Shown piece by piece: positions 49,501-59,096 of a stretch of 64,000 nt of DNA. The first letter of the stretch is position 1. Each line of letters opens with the position of its first letter. The DNA comes from Nitrospirota bacterium (lineage in GTDB: Bacteria; Nitrospirota; Leptospirillia; Leptospirillales; Leptospirillaceae), in assembly GCA_021801345.1 (NCBI GenBank), contig JAJYYA010000024.1, positions 105,612 through 169,611 on the forward strand, given 5' to 3'. A program made the position numbers and the translations under genes. The notes below the pieces were generated by a model, which saw nothing but the letters and a program-made list of their open reading frames with translations, did no database searches and was not told where the DNA came from.

Positions 49501-51252
49501 CTATAATGTTAAAAGTCGTTTAATCAAAAGATTAAAAAAAATTCTCTGCCATCTTAAAAATGATTTAGCCGATCGCATATAAAAAAACACTGAAAAGCCT
49601 GTCCAAAAAAAGTCCTTCCAATAATTTGATTTCCAGTCAGATTTTACAAGATCTATTAACTTACTCCTCTTGACCCAATTCCCCCAAGAAAAATATTTCA
49701 TATATATATCCGAATTATAAAAAAACATTTTTCTTCCACCCCAATCAATAATAAAAGGAGAAAGATTCCTAGATTTATTTGTAAAAATAAATAATGCTGT
49801 TTTCCCGTCGATTTTCTTTTGAATTTCTTCCAACATAAACTGATTCCTTTTAAAAAAAAACAATATCGAATCAAAAGACCATGAAATGTCTGCATTTTCA
49901 TCAATAAAGTCATTTAGTGCAGAGAACTCAACTTCAAGTTGTAGTTTATGATTTAACTGTCCATTTTTTTTAATTTTTTCTTCCAATTGCTTGCAATGTT
50001 TAATCGATGAAGGTAAAAGAAAAGAGGAAGTCAATTCGTTTAAAACAAATGAAGTCACTAAACTATTTTTGTACTCTTTTTTCCTTGCTCCACAGAAACA
50101 TTGCCTAATCAAAAGATCGCTCCTTGCACCAATGATATATCGCATTGGATTTCCACAAGCAAAACAGACAGGGTTAATATTTCCTAAGGGAGATTCCATT
50201 ATTTGAATGGTTGAATATAAAACTTGTTCTACTTCAGGGTTAACCATCATTTCATTTACAGTTGAAATTATTTGACAAGCATAAGGTGAACGAGGACGAA
50301 TTTCATGGACATTAGTATCATTATTAAAGTTTATTGTTAAAACAGGTAAATTAAATCCTGACGCAACATGTGCAAGACCAGAGTCATTACCGATAAAACA
50401 ATTTGCCATAGAAATTAAAGCACAAACAAGAGGTAATGTAAGTCCGTAACAGTAAACAATTTCAGAACTTTCTTTTATAGGATATCCCTTTTGCCCGACA
50501 AAAATTGATTTCATACCTTTTTTTAAATAAATTTCTTTCGCTAAAGAAAAAAATCGATCATACCCCCATTCTCTCTCCTCTGCACCAGCTTCTGGTGCGA
50601 TTAAACAATAACTTCCAGGATCAATCTTTTTTTCCATCAAAAATTTTCTCGCCCTCTGGAGAACATCCTCGGTCAGGGGGATAAATGATCGAATTTTGGA
50701 TGGATCAGATATTCCAATCTCTCTTAAAATTGCATCTGTGTATCGATCCCCAGAAGCGAATCTACCCGGAGGATCAATCTCTCCAAAACCTATATATGAA
50801 TTAAGATTAGACCTAAGATATTTTTTAAGATCTTTTATTATATTGGGAAATGGAGGTGCTGGTAGCATTGAATCATCTTTAAGATTCAAAAATTCCGAAT
50901 AATATAAAGTAGGAAAAGTTGAGTGTTCAAGAAGCTCTTTCCAATTACCATGTGCAATGAGAATGACATTAGCGTCCGGATAAAAATCTAAAAAATATTT
51001 TTGAATTCCTAATGAAATAACTGTATCACCCAACCCATATGCTGAAAGAATTAAGAGATTCCCCGACCAATTTTCAGGAAACTCTTGAACATTTAGAAAG
51101 GGGAGACCACGAAAGAAAAGAGGTTGAGGAGATTTTTTTAAAATATCAGAATTTAAATTGTTTAATAATCGTTCTTTGAAGTCTTGAACGTTTTTTTTCA
51201 CACCCTTCCCCCAGAGATGTCTGAACTCTTTATGCCCCCCACATCTGACCAT
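49501..51252 (-). CDS. Two-domain glycosyltransferase family 9 protein (copy A)
   Basis: 583 residues, strongly AT-rich. The N-terminal ~360 residues are a GT9 (heptosyltransferase-like) GT-B fold: LLILSAYGLGDTVISLGIQK, then YCLIAPEAGAEEREWGYDRF and ISMANCFIGNDSGLAHVASG (the nucleotide-sugar 'GNDSGxxHxA' motif). Next comes a short cysteine module, CFACGNPMRYIIGAR then CFCG. About 180 residues of unknown fold follow. The same layout recurs at 54405-56189. It may transfer heptose or a related sugar to an envelope glycan; the extra domain may be a second enzyme or a protein-binding part. Confidence 0.78.
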   Translation of the reverse strand: MVRCGGHKEFRHLWGKGVKKNVQDFKERLLNNLNSDILKKSPQPLFFRGLPFLNVQEFPENWSGNLLILSAYGLGDTVISLGIQKYFLDFYPDANVILIAHGNWKELLEHSTFPTLYYSEFLNLKDDSMLPAPPFPNIIKDLKKYLRSNLNSYIGFGEIDPPGRFASGDRYTDAILREIGISDPSKIRSFIPLTEDVLQRARKFLMEKKIDPGSYCLIAPEAGAEEREWGYDRFFSLAKEIYLKKGMKSIFVGQKGYPIKESSEIVYCYGLTLPLVCALISMANCFIGNDSGLAHVASGFNLPVLTINFNNDTNVHEIRPRSPYACQIISTVNEMMVNPEVEQVLYSTIQIMESPLGNINPVCFACGNPMRYIIGARSDLLIRQCFCGARKKEYKNSLVTSFVLNELTSSFLLPSSIKHCKQLEEKIKKNGQLNHKLQLEVEFSALNDFIDENADISWSFDSILFFFKRNQFMLEEIQKKIDGKTALFIFTNKSRNLSPFIIDWGGRKMFFYNSDIYMKYFSWGNWVKRSKLIDLVKSDWKSNYWKDFFWTGFSVFFYMRSAKSFLRWQRIFFNLLIKRLLTL

Positions 51253-51292
51253 TTACATAATGGTAGAATTTGATTGCAACATAATATAACTA

Positions 51293-52456
51293 CTATTTTC
51301 CACTAATTTTTTTTGTAAACTCCTCATCAAGTAATCTGACAATATTCTTTCCATCAAACTTTTTGTTTATATAATCTCGCAATTCTCTAGATACTTTTCT
51401 CAACTCTCCTTCAAAGGAAGGATCTGTAACCTTTACAAGAGTCCGGTAAAGCTCTTCGTCATTTTCGGAGGCAATACAGGCACCATATTCCCAATTTTTC
51501 GTAATATCAAATGCAGCAGGAATTTCTTTGATCCCCGTGGTAATTGGGTAACATCCAAAAGCACTCGCCTCGAGAAGAGAAATTCCAAACGATTCATAAC
51601 GGGAGGGAAGACAAAAAATAGCGGATCTTTGATACCACTCGAAAAGTTTCTCCCGATCTATCAAGTTCCCTACCATTAATATTCTTGATCGCATTGCAGG
51701 ATTGTTATCCATAATCTTCTCAATCATTTTATGAAATTCATGAGCAACCGGACCAACCATGACTAGCAACCAATCTTCTTTACCCATCCTGAGAAAAGCC
51801 CGAAGCAACAATTCTGTATTCTTTTGATACGCTCCGATCCTAGCAACGGTCAAAATAATTTTTTCTTTCTTAACCTCTCCTTCTTGCGTGCTAGACCCAA
51901 ATAAAAGACATGGAATTGGTTGATTTATCAATCTCGTTAAAAAACTCGGGTATTTTGCGCGGAATTCGTTTAAGACTGGCGAAGACTCAAGGCTATAGAA
52001 ATCCACCTTATTAAAAAAATGCTTTAATAGATTCCTTTTAATTCTATTCTTCAGATAATCGATATGGATAATTCCGTAATCCGCGTCACACTTAACATAT
52101 ACAATCCCTCTTGCATTGTACTTTTTATACATATATGAATAAACGAGAGTTTCTTTTGAAAAACCGGTTAAATGAAGAATATCGATTTCCAATGCATGAT
52201 CTTTCAGGTATTTAATAACTGGCCCCCTCAACAAATTGCAGAGAGATCTCCGATTTTTTTCATGTTCGGTGGTTGGTCTGTCAATAAACTTCAATTCGAT
52301 ACCGTTAACCAAAGTTGTTGCGTAAGGGTACTCACCAGACTTATGACAAACTACTGTAACTTTGTAGCCACAATGTTTAAAGAGATGGTAGGGGATGGCC
52401 CCTTCTTTTATAAGGTTAACATTCATTGTCTCAGGATTGATCAACGTAAGCCTCAT
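51293..52456 (-). CDS. Glycosyltransferase family 4
   Basis: 387 residues, AT-rich. RLTLINPETMNVNLIKEGAI and PYHLFKHCGYKVTVVCHKSG are the acceptor domain; KIILTVARIGAYQKNTELLL begins the donor domain; LPSRYESFGISLLEASAFGC carries the E-x7-E motif of retaining GT4 enzymes. It would act in the cytosol on a growing saccharide. Tail to tail with neither neighbour; all of 49501-56189 runs on the minus strand, so these five genes probably form one unit. Confidence 0.85.
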   Translation of the reverse strand: MRLTLINPETMNVNLIKEGAIPYHLFKHCGYKVTVVCHKSGEYPYATTLVNGIELKFIDRPTTEHEKNRRSLCNLLRGPVIKYLKDHALEIDILHLTGFSKETLVYSYMYKKYNARGIVYVKCDADYGIIHIDYLKNRIKRNLLKHFFNKVDFYSLESSPVLNEFRAKYPSFLTRLINQPIPCLLFGSSTQEGEVKKEKIILTVARIGAYQKNTELLLRAFLRMGKEDWLLVMVGPVAHEFHKMIEKIMDNNPAMRSRILMVGNLIDREKLFEWYQRSAIFCLPSRYESFGISLLEASAFGCYPITTGIKEIPAAFDITKNWEYGACIASENDEELYRTLVKVTDPSFEGELRKVSRELRDYINKKFDGKNIVRLLDEEFTKKISGK

Positions 52457-52530
52457 TTAGAAAATCTCCGATTCAGTAAATGATTTTCTTTGTGTTCAGT
52501 CAGCATGAATATCTTCGGAAAAGATAACGA

Positions 52531-53502
52531 CTACATAATCTTTCCCAGGCTTACCCTCCAGTAATAGAGCCTGTTTTTTGTTTTGATGTATTTCTTTCTT
52601 ATTCTTTCAAAAACACTCTTTTTTCCTCCTGGAACCTGATCCTTGAAGGGCCAGAGTTCCTGAATATCTTTCTTCTCCCATTTTTCCTCGAGTTTGATGT
52701 GAGGTTCATGGGTACAGACAACGGGCATCCGCCGAGTTGTAGCATCAGTCATACGTATAAAATGGTGCACATAGGATCCACCCAGAATCATAGGATTTTT
52801 TTTGATTCCTTCTTCCCGATGCTTTCTTGCGAGGGTCAGATATAAATCCCAGTCTGCCGCCTGAATACGGGGATCTAGCCCCCCCAGGCGATCAAAGGTT
52901 TCTCTTCTCATCAGATGGCAATGCCCCATGATCCCTTCATAGGCAACCTTCTGATATCGTTTCTGAATATCTTCAGCAAAACGATCGAAGTCTGCATACA
53001 TCCAATGAATTTTTTCCCTGATATTTTTCTCAGGATCATGATCCCATCGCCTTCGATTGATATAGCGCCAACGCTGAAACAGAATTTCCTCGTATTTTCT
53101 GTCCGGAAAATGTTCGAGCCCGGCAGGGCTTACAAGAGGATACCCTTTCGCCAAAAGCCCTTCCAGTAGCGGTTCATCCCACCCTGGCCCCACTAGAATA
53201 TCATTATTCAGAAAACCGACAACCGGCGCTTCCCCTGCCCGAACCCCTTGGTTGATGGAAACTGGATAACACTGGTTGTTCGTATTCCTGAGAACCAAAA
53301 CCGGGGTCTTCTCAGAGTGTTGACTTTCGAAAAAATTTGCCGACTCATCCTGAGAATTATTGTCTACAACAATTAATCTAAATGGATGGCGTGTATTGCT
53401 TGCAAGAGAATGAAAAAAGACCCTATTCATTGCGAGCTGACCATGAATAGGAACCACGAGATCCATCACAGGTTTTATGGAGAATTCTTGGACTGTTGTC
53501 AT
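52531..53502 (-). CDS. Glycosyltransferase family 2
   Basis: 323 residues. DLVVPIHGQLAMNRVFFHSL and LIVVDNNSQDESANFF are the nucleotide-binding half of a GT-A fold; GFLNNDILVGPGWDEPLLEG replaces the usual DxD with NND, as in rhamnosyl- or O-antigen transferases. Further conserved features are IMGHCHLMRRETFDRLGGLD and DWDLYLTLARKHREEG. Inverting transfer from a nucleotide sugar is expected. It overlaps the next upstream gene by 4 bases (ATGA), so the two are coupled. Confidence 0.85.
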   Translation of the reverse strand: MTTVQEFSIKPVMDLVVPIHGQLAMNRVFFHSLASNTRHPFRLIVVDNNSQDESANFFESQHSEKTPVLVLRNTNNQCYPVSINQGVRAGEAPVVGFLNNDILVGPGWDEPLLEGLLAKGYPLVSPAGLEHFPDRKYEEILFQRWRYINRRRWDHDPEKNIREKIHWMYADFDRFAEDIQKRYQKVAYEGIMGHCHLMRRETFDRLGGLDPRIQAADWDLYLTLARKHREEGIKKNPMILGGSYVHHFIRMTDATTRRMPVVCTHEPHIKLEEKWEKKDIQELWPFKDQVPGGKKSVFERIRKKYIKTKNRLYYWRVSLGKIM

Positions 53503-54350
53503 CCCTTGAACCCATGTTGCAGGATGTAGCGATAAAAAGCGGGATTTAACCAGCGGCTCTTTTTTGGTGTAAGCTCAGGAAACTCCCGGATGCGCTCTTC
53601 CATCACCCTTGGATGCGTTCCTGTGAATGGCTTGAGAAAAGGATAGTGAGGCGGCATGAACTCACTTAAGGAAAGGACTTGATTATCCCGTGAGTTGGGG
53701 ACCCCTTCCCAATACCATTCTACCTGTGTGCGTACTTTTTCCCGAAGAAGTGCCGGACTTTTGACCCATCCATAATGGTATATGTGGCCCGCAGCGTATT
53801 CCCACAAATCTCGCTGAGCCTTCCCAATATAGAGATTGTCCGACGCCCGGGCAAAACCAACCGCATCCCCAACGGAAGTAACGGCCCCACCAGGGCGGAC
53901 TATACGCATGGCCCTCCGGTAGGACCATGGATCAAGGGAATTATAGTCGCCGACAAAATGCTTGTATCGAGACATCAGTCCCAAGATCCGTGGATTATCC
54001 TTGTGGGCTCCCATCGAAGCCAGGATCCCTTCGTAATCCTTTTCATGGATTACCTCATCGGCCTGAAGATAAAAGGCCCAGTCCGCATCCTTCCGACAAT
54101 TCTCCAGGGCGATGTTTGTCTGCTGAGCATAAATCAGACCATCTTTTCTGAGCGACATATCCCATACTGACTCAATGATCTTGATTTTGGGATCATTGAT
54201 GGAGCAGATCCTCTCCAACGTCTTGTCTTCCGAATCTCCGACATTGATCACCATCTCATCGACGATCGGCAGGAGGGAGCGAATGGACTCCAGAAAGGGA
54301 TAATCCAGTTTTTCCACATTTCGACAAAAGGTAAAGCCTGAAACAATCAT
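53499..54350 (-). CDS. Glycosyltransferase family 2-like
   Basis: 283 residues. VSGFTFCRNVEKLDYPFLES then VDEMVINVGDSEDKTLERIC is the GT2 start; DADWAFYLQADEVIHEKDYE contains an acidic metal site of the ADE type rather than DxD. Other features are DPWSYRRAMRIVRPGGAVTS and HIYHYGWVKSPALLREKVRT, seen in GT2 proteins of surface glycan loci. The gene overlaps the following GT2 gene by 4 bases. Sugar and acceptor cannot be assigned. Confidence 0.82.
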   Translation of the reverse strand: MIVSGFTFCRNVEKLDYPFLESIRSLLPIVDEMVINVGDSEDKTLERICSINDPKIKIIESVWDMSLRKDGLIYAQQTNIALENCRKDADWAFYLQADEVIHEKDYEGILASMGAHKDNPRILGLMSRYKHFVGDYNSLDPWSYRRAMRIVRPGGAVTSVGDAVGFARASDNLYIGKAQRDLWEYAAGHIYHYGWVKSPALLREKVRTQVEWYWEGVPNSRDNQVLSLSEFMPPHYPFLKPFTGTHPRVMEERIREFPELTPKKSRWLNPAFYRYILQHGFKG

Positions 54351-54404
54351 CCGATTCCTTTCACTCTGAAGCTATGTGCTTTTATTTCACATATTCTCGA
54401 ACGC

Positions 54405-56189
54405 TCAAGCCCCTGTTCCTGTCGAAAGCACCCCTTGTCCAAAAAGGGAGAAGTATATGGTCTTCAAAAGCCATCGTAAGGATCTAAAAGAGGGGACAGA
54501 TCGAAAGGATACCCAGGCAACGGAGCAAGCCTCCCTATGATATCCCAAGGAGACTAGACTTTTGACAATTCCGACAAGGTCAGATGGCCGCCCCCATTTT
54601 GAGAAGGAATACCATCGCACATAGTCTTCCGCACTGGAGAGTTTTAGGAAGCGTCCCGCCCAAGGGATGGTGACCCGGGAGCTTCGGAGAGTCTTCAGAG
54701 TTTTATTATTTTCGGCCCCACTAAAAACCCAGACAGAATGTCGATCATCCCGGATCTCAACGGCATGAGGAAGATATCCCAATCGAGCCATCCACAGGAC
54801 AAGGGCATCCTGGGCCCACTCAATGTTTGAGCGAAGAGCCAAATCACTGCTCTGTTCAAATCCTTTCAGAGTTTCCGTTCTAGTATCAATGATTATTTTT
54901 ACCGTTTCATAAGGATGTGTTCCGAGATCTTTCTCTGCCTCTTTAAAGTAGGAGAGTGAGCAAAGAGACGAAATCGAGTACCGTCGAATCAAAGTATTAT
55001 GAATCCCTTCATCCCAAAGATTTCGAGAGATGCTCTCTCCCAGAGAAGAATTCGTCTGACTCGAGGGGAGAGATTCCTCAAGAAAAGTATTGCCAGTTAT
55101 CTTAAGACCGCAAGCGCACATAAAATCGAGCATTCCTTCTTTCGCCCCTATAACGTAATGGGCAATACGGAGGCAGGCCGGGCACCGTGGAATCTCAGCG
55201 GGAAGGTTTTTTTTGTGGCTCCAGAGATAGGCGATCGCCTCTTCCACTGTACCTAGGGAAGGATCCCTAGAGTTTCCTTCAAACCCTTCTACCACATGCA
55301 ATGCCCAGGGTGTCATCGCTCGCACTTCGAAAGGAATCGTATTTCGCTCAATAAAGATTACGACCATGGGAAGATCAAGAGCTGCCGCCATATGGCTTGG
55401 CCCGGAATCAAGACCCACATAAAGGCCTGCCCGAGCCAACAATCCGCCGATCTGTCCGATGGTCAGATCGTAGGCCATGACGGCACCTACATTATTGAAT
55501 GGACCCACTTCCGGATAGGCTACCAGAACACTCCGTAAACCATACTTTTCCCGAAGGGTGTCGATCAAAAAGGAAAACCGCTCCCGCGGCCACATCTTGT
55601 TAGGCCAGGAGAAAGGAGCCAGAACGGCAAATTTTCCCTCCTCCAATCCCTGCACTTTGAGAAAATTTTCAGCCCACATACTGTCAAGATCTACAATGGG
55701 AAGAAAGGGTCGGGCTTTATCTCCTAGGTTTAGTCCAATTGTCCTTGCAGTGGCCTCAAGGGTCGTCTCCCCCCGAGCATGACGATCCGGCATAGGAAAA
55801 TGATCGTAGGCCAGAAATGACTGTACTGAATTTTCTTGGATTTCGCGTTTAATTTCGTCATGAGCCAAAGCATATGGGTTGTTTGTCCCCGTTGCCGATC
55901 GCGGATCCAAAGCCCGAGGATACCACCGAACCCCAACTCCTGACATCCGGGTCACAAGCTCTTCCCATCGTCGATCTGCATAGACAAGACAATTGGCTTG
56001 TGGAAACCGTGCTCTTATCTCGTAGAGGATTCGAAAGCCATTGACGTGATCTCCCAACCCCTGCCCCATTACAAAATAAAGCCTACCGGAAAATGAGTCC
56101 GGAGCTTTATTGACATGAAAAAGAGGGAGTCCATTCCAAAAAAGGTTCTGTTGTGGAAAGAGGGGCTTCAGGAGATCTTCTGGTTCCAT
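54405..56189 (-). CDS. Two-domain glycosyltransferase family 9 protein (copy B)
   Basis: 594 residues from the ATG at 56189, behind GAAGGATAAG. The first part is GT9-like: GRLYFVMGQGLGDHVNGFRI, KFAVLAPFSWPNKMWPRERF, and AGLYVGLDSGPSHMAAALDL (donor motif). CPACLRIAHYVIGAKEGML with CACG follows at the same place as in copy A. The last ~200 residues differ strongly from copy A. The base composition is less AT-rich than the other copy, so they are not a recent duplication. It is first in the minus-strand cluster. Confidence 0.8.
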   Translation of the reverse strand: MEPEDLLKPLFPQQNLFWNGLPLFHVNKAPDSFSGRLYFVMGQGLGDHVNGFRILYEIRARFPQANCLVYADRRWEELVTRMSGVGVRWYPRALDPRSATGTNNPYALAHDEIKREIQENSVQSFLAYDHFPMPDRHARGETTLEATARTIGLNLGDKARPFLPIVDLDSMWAENFLKVQGLEEGKFAVLAPFSWPNKMWPRERFSFLIDTLREKYGLRSVLVAYPEVGPFNNVGAVMAYDLTIGQIGGLLARAGLYVGLDSGPSHMAAALDLPMVVIFIERNTIPFEVRAMTPWALHVVEGFEGNSRDPSLGTVEEAIAYLWSHKKNLPAEIPRCPACLRIAHYVIGAKEGMLDFMCACGLKITGNTFLEESLPSSQTNSSLGESISRNLWDEGIHNTLIRRYSISSLCSLSYFKEAEKDLGTHPYETVKIIIDTRTETLKGFEQSSDLALRSNIEWAQDALVLWMARLGYLPHAVEIRDDRHSVWVFSGAENNKTLKTLRSSRVTIPWAGRFLKLSSAEDYVRWYSFSKWGRPSDLVGIVKSLVSLGYHREACSVAWVSFRSVPSFRSLRWLLKTIYFSLFGQGVLSTGTGA

Positions 56190-56353
56190 CTTATCCTTCA
56201 ATGCAAACTGACCAAACAGGGGATGTGGAAAAACTTTAATGAAGGAGGCGTTTCAGAAAGATTTTCATCCTTCTTACCCTTGGCTTATAAACTATCCCCG
56301 TAATGGAAGCCCCACGTCGAAGTATTATCGGCTTTCCCCTCGAGTGGCCATCC

Positions 56354-56953
56354 CTAGACCCCATACTCCCGAAGGATCTCGTCGACCACCTTTTGGCGGG
56401 ACGGATCCCCGACCTTGGCCTTGTAGAGCTCTCCCAGAAGCTTCTTTCCTTCGGCATCCGCCCCCGAGCTCTTCTCCCAGTGGAGCACCATCAAAACCTC
56501 CAGAAGCTTGTTCTCGACGATCTGAATCGACTGTCCAATCTTCCTGAGATTCTGCTGGACGAGATCCTGGAACCCAAGAGCTCCCATGACGCGAAGGGTA
56601 TTTTGCTGATCGAGAGAGAGGTAGGAGTCGAGAAGGGCGATCTCGGAGGAGGACAGATCTCCCTTGTGGAGAAGCGCCTCCATCTTTCGCTGAAGTTCGA
56701 GCTGCTCCTCGATCACCGTGATAATCGACTGGCTCGCCTCCTCTGTCATGGAGGAGACCTCGGAGAGCGACTCGGTCGCTCCCGGAAGGGTCGCCTGAGC
56801 CGAAACAAGCGGCCCGGAGAGCGCACTAATCGTCCTGAGCGCCGAATGGATCTCACGAACGATCGATCCCAGCTGGGTCGAGAGACGTTCCGGATCGACC
56901 TTTCCCGTATCTGAATCCTCTCCCATGAAGCGCTCCCTTGCGAAAATGTCCAT
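56354..56953 (-). CDS. cheZ: CheZ-like chemotaxis phosphatase
   Basis: About 199 residues from the ATG at 56953; an ATG at 56926 behind AAGGGAG is equally possible. The long helical hairpin is MTEEASQSIITVIEEQLELQ ... LRVMGALGFQDLVQQNLRKI. FQDLVQQ carries the Asp and Gln that catalyse CheY-P dephosphorylation in CheZ. The C-terminal KVVDEILREYGV matches the CheY-binding tail ('DxLLxxLGF'). It would shorten the life of phospho-CheY in flagellar control. No other chemotaxis gene is near; it follows the MsbA-like gene by 10 bases. Confidence 0.8.
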   Translation of the reverse strand: MDIFARERFMGEDSDTGKVDPERLSTQLGSIVREIHSALRTISALSGPLVSAQATLPGATESLSEVSSMTEEASQSIITVIEEQLELQRKMEALLHKGDLSSSEIALLDSYLSLDQQNTLRVMGALGFQDLVQQNLRKIGQSIQIVENKLLEVLMVLHWEKSSGADAEGKKLLGELYKAKVGDPSRQKVVDEILREYGV

Positions 56954-56963
56954 ACTCAGTCCC

Positions 56964-58751
56964 TCAGCCGATCTCTTCCGGCACCACATCGCCCGTTCGC
57001 ATGAGGTGAAGAATGAAGCTCTTGTAGCGACTGTCCGTCTTCATCAGCTCGTCATGCGTGCCGGATTCGATCAGACGCCCCCCTTCGAGAACGAAGACCG
57101 TATGGGCCTGACGGATCGTCGTCAACCGATGGGCGATGGCGATCGTCGTCCGTCCCCTCATGACCGACTCGAGGGCCTTCTGCACCACCCATTCCGACTC
57201 GGAGTCGAGGGCGCTCGTCGCCTCGTCGAGAACGAGAAGGGAGGGATTTCTAAGAACCACCCGGGCCAGGGCCAGCCGCTGCTTCTCGCCGCCCGAGAGA
57301 AAGATCCCCCGCTCCCCGACCCGAGTATCATACCCCTTCGGCAGGGCAGAAATAAAATCATGGGCATAGGCGGTCCGGGCGGCCTCGACGAGCTCCTCCT
57401 CAGGCACCTCCCGGGAGAGGCCGTAGAGAAGATTTTCCCGAACGGTCTGGTTCATCAAGACCACATCCTGGGTCACAAGCCCGATCACCGACCGAAGAGA
57501 GGCCGCCTCGATCTCCGAAAGGGGAACCCCATCCCACAAAATCTCTCCCTTCGAGGGCTCGTAGAATCTGGGCAGGAGATTGGCCAGCGTGCTCTTGCCC
57601 GACCCGGAAGCCCCCACGAGAGCCACGAAGCTTCCCGAGGGGATGCGAAGGGAGATCTCCTCCAGCGCGGAGGTCGATGCCTCTGGATAGGCAAAGGAGA
57701 CACTGCGAAACTCGATCCCCTCGCGAAGAGAGGAGACCTTTTTTGCGGCGGGGTCGGAGACCTTTTCCTCGGGGACCGAGAGAAGATCCACGATCCGTTC
57801 GGCGGCGGCCAGGGACTGCTGGATGTCGGTCTGCGCTCCGGCAAAGCCCTTGATCGGCTGGTAGAGCATCTGGGCGGCAGTAATGAAGCCCACCAGAGTC
57901 CCGAAGCTCAGCGTCCCCCGGATGACGGCGTAGCCTCCCGCCCAGACGGCGATCCCTGCGGCGAGAGCCCCAAGTGTCTCCATGACGGGAGAGAGAAGGT
58001 TCGTATACTTGGCCGTCTTGATCTGAACGCTCACGAACTCGTCACTATAGGTCTTGAACTTCTCCTTCTCGATCTCCTCCGACACCACACCCTTTATCAG
58101 CCGGATCGATGAGAGGGTCTCGGAGAGATGCTGGTTCAGATCCCCGAAGGACTCCTGCGTTCGCCGCGAGAGGGTCTTGAGCTTCTTCCCGGTCTTTCTG
58201 ATCGGGATCAGGACCATCGGCAGCATCACCACCAGGAAGAGAGTCAGCCGGGGACTCATCACGACCATCGATCCCAGCACCCCGACGATCGTAAACCCCT
58301 GTTGCACAAGATCCCTGAAGGTATTGGCCACTCCCCCCTGAAGCCGATCGGCATCGTAGGTGACACGCCCCATGAGAGCCCCCGTCCCTTCTCGTCCATA
58401 ACGGCCGAGAGGGAGACTCACGAGGTGGGCAAAAAGATCCTTCCGGACATCGTTCACCATCCGGAGGGCCGTGATGCGAAGGATATAGTTCTGATAAAAG
58501 ACGGCCAGTCCCTTCAGCGCAAAGAGGAGGAAGAAGGCAACGGGAAGTATAACCAGGTAATGGGTATTCTTCTGGGTAAAGATCTTGTCGATCAGCTCCT
58601 TTAGGACAAGAGGAACGCCCGATGTCATGGCCGAGGCGACAATGCCGAGAAGGATGCCCCCGATCAGGTTCCATCGGTAGGGGCGGACCCATCCGTGAAA
58701 ATAGGGACGGATGCGAATATAGACGGGATCCTTCCAGAAGAAAAATGTCAT
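56964..58751 (-). CDS. MsbA-like ABC exporter (fused membrane and ATPase domains)
   Basis: 595 residues. Six transmembrane helices cover residues ~20-320 (NLIGGILLGIVASAMTSGVP; VILPVAFFLLFALKGLAVFY). The nucleotide-binding domain has Walker [16 protein letters not shown]-loop VTQDVVLMNQTVRENL, signature FLSGGEKQRLALARVVL, Walker B LLVLDEATSALD and switch IAHRLTTI. This is the type I exporter group that flips lipid A core or other lipids across the inner membrane. The sugar genes around it fit an envelope role. Homodimer expected. Confidence 0.9.
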   Translation of the reverse strand: MTFFFWKDPVYIRIRPYFHGWVRPYRWNLIGGILLGIVASAMTSGVPLVLKELIDKIFTQKNTHYLVILPVAFFLLFALKGLAVFYQNYILRITALRMVNDVRKDLFAHLVSLPLGRYGREGTGALMGRVTYDADRLQGGVANTFRDLVQQGFTIVGVLGSMVVMSPRLTLFLVVMLPMVLIPIRKTGKKLKTLSRRTQESFGDLNQHLSETLSSIRLIKGVVSEEIEKEKFKTYSDEFVSVQIKTAKYTNLLSPVMETLGALAAGIAVWAGGYAVIRGTLSFGTLVGFITAAQMLYQPIKGFAGAQTDIQQSLAAAERIVDLLSVPEEKVSDPAAKKVSSLREGIEFRSVSFAYPEASTSALEEISLRIPSGSFVALVGASGSGKSTLANLLPRFYEPSKGEILWDGVPLSEIEAASLRSVIGLVTQDVVLMNQTVRENLLYGLSREVPEEELVEAARTAYAHDFISALPKGYDTRVGERGIFLSGGEKQRLALARVVLRNPSLLVLDEATSALDSESEWVVQKALESVMRGRTTIAIAHRLTTIRQAHTVFVLEGGRLIESGTHDELMKTDSRYKSFILHLMRTGDVVPEEIG

Positions 58752-58844
58752 GATGCGGGGAGGATTGAGGGAGATATCATGGGAGAGGTCTCCAGAGCGG
58801 TCAAAAAGGTCTCCTATCTACATTCTGTGATAACGGACATCCCG

Positions 58845-59096
58845 CTACTTCCACTTCCATTTGGCCCCAAGAAGCACCAGGGAAAGAAGAAGGGTGATCC
58901 CGTTGGCCAGGATCATCGGCAGGGCACGAAGCCGGATCCCGTAGAGAAGCCAGAAAAAGACCCCGGTGGTAAAGAGAATATACATCCCAAGAGAGATGCT
59001 CCGGGTATCCCGGCTCTTCAGGGTCTTGGCCACCTGGGGCAAAAAGGCGAGCGTCGTCATCGTGCCGCCCAGATAGCCAAACCACTCGTCTCTCAC
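58845..59096 (-). CDS. SemiSWEET-type sugar transporter
   Basis: 83 residues from the GTG at 59096, whose first bases overlap the galE stop (GTGA). It has the three-helix PQ-loop unit: WFGYLGGTMTTLAFLPQVAK, then SISLGMYILFTTGVFFWLLY and a third helix LPMILANGITLLLSLVLLGA. 'FLPQ' is the PQ motif. SemiSWEETs form dimers that pass small sugars or other metabolites by facilitated diffusion. Coupling to galE suggests a link with hexose use. Confidence 0.9.
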   Translation of the reverse strand: MRDEWFGYLGGTMTTLAFLPQVAKTLKSRDTRSISLGMYILFTTGVFFWLLYGIRLRALPMILANGITLLLSLVLLGAKWKWK

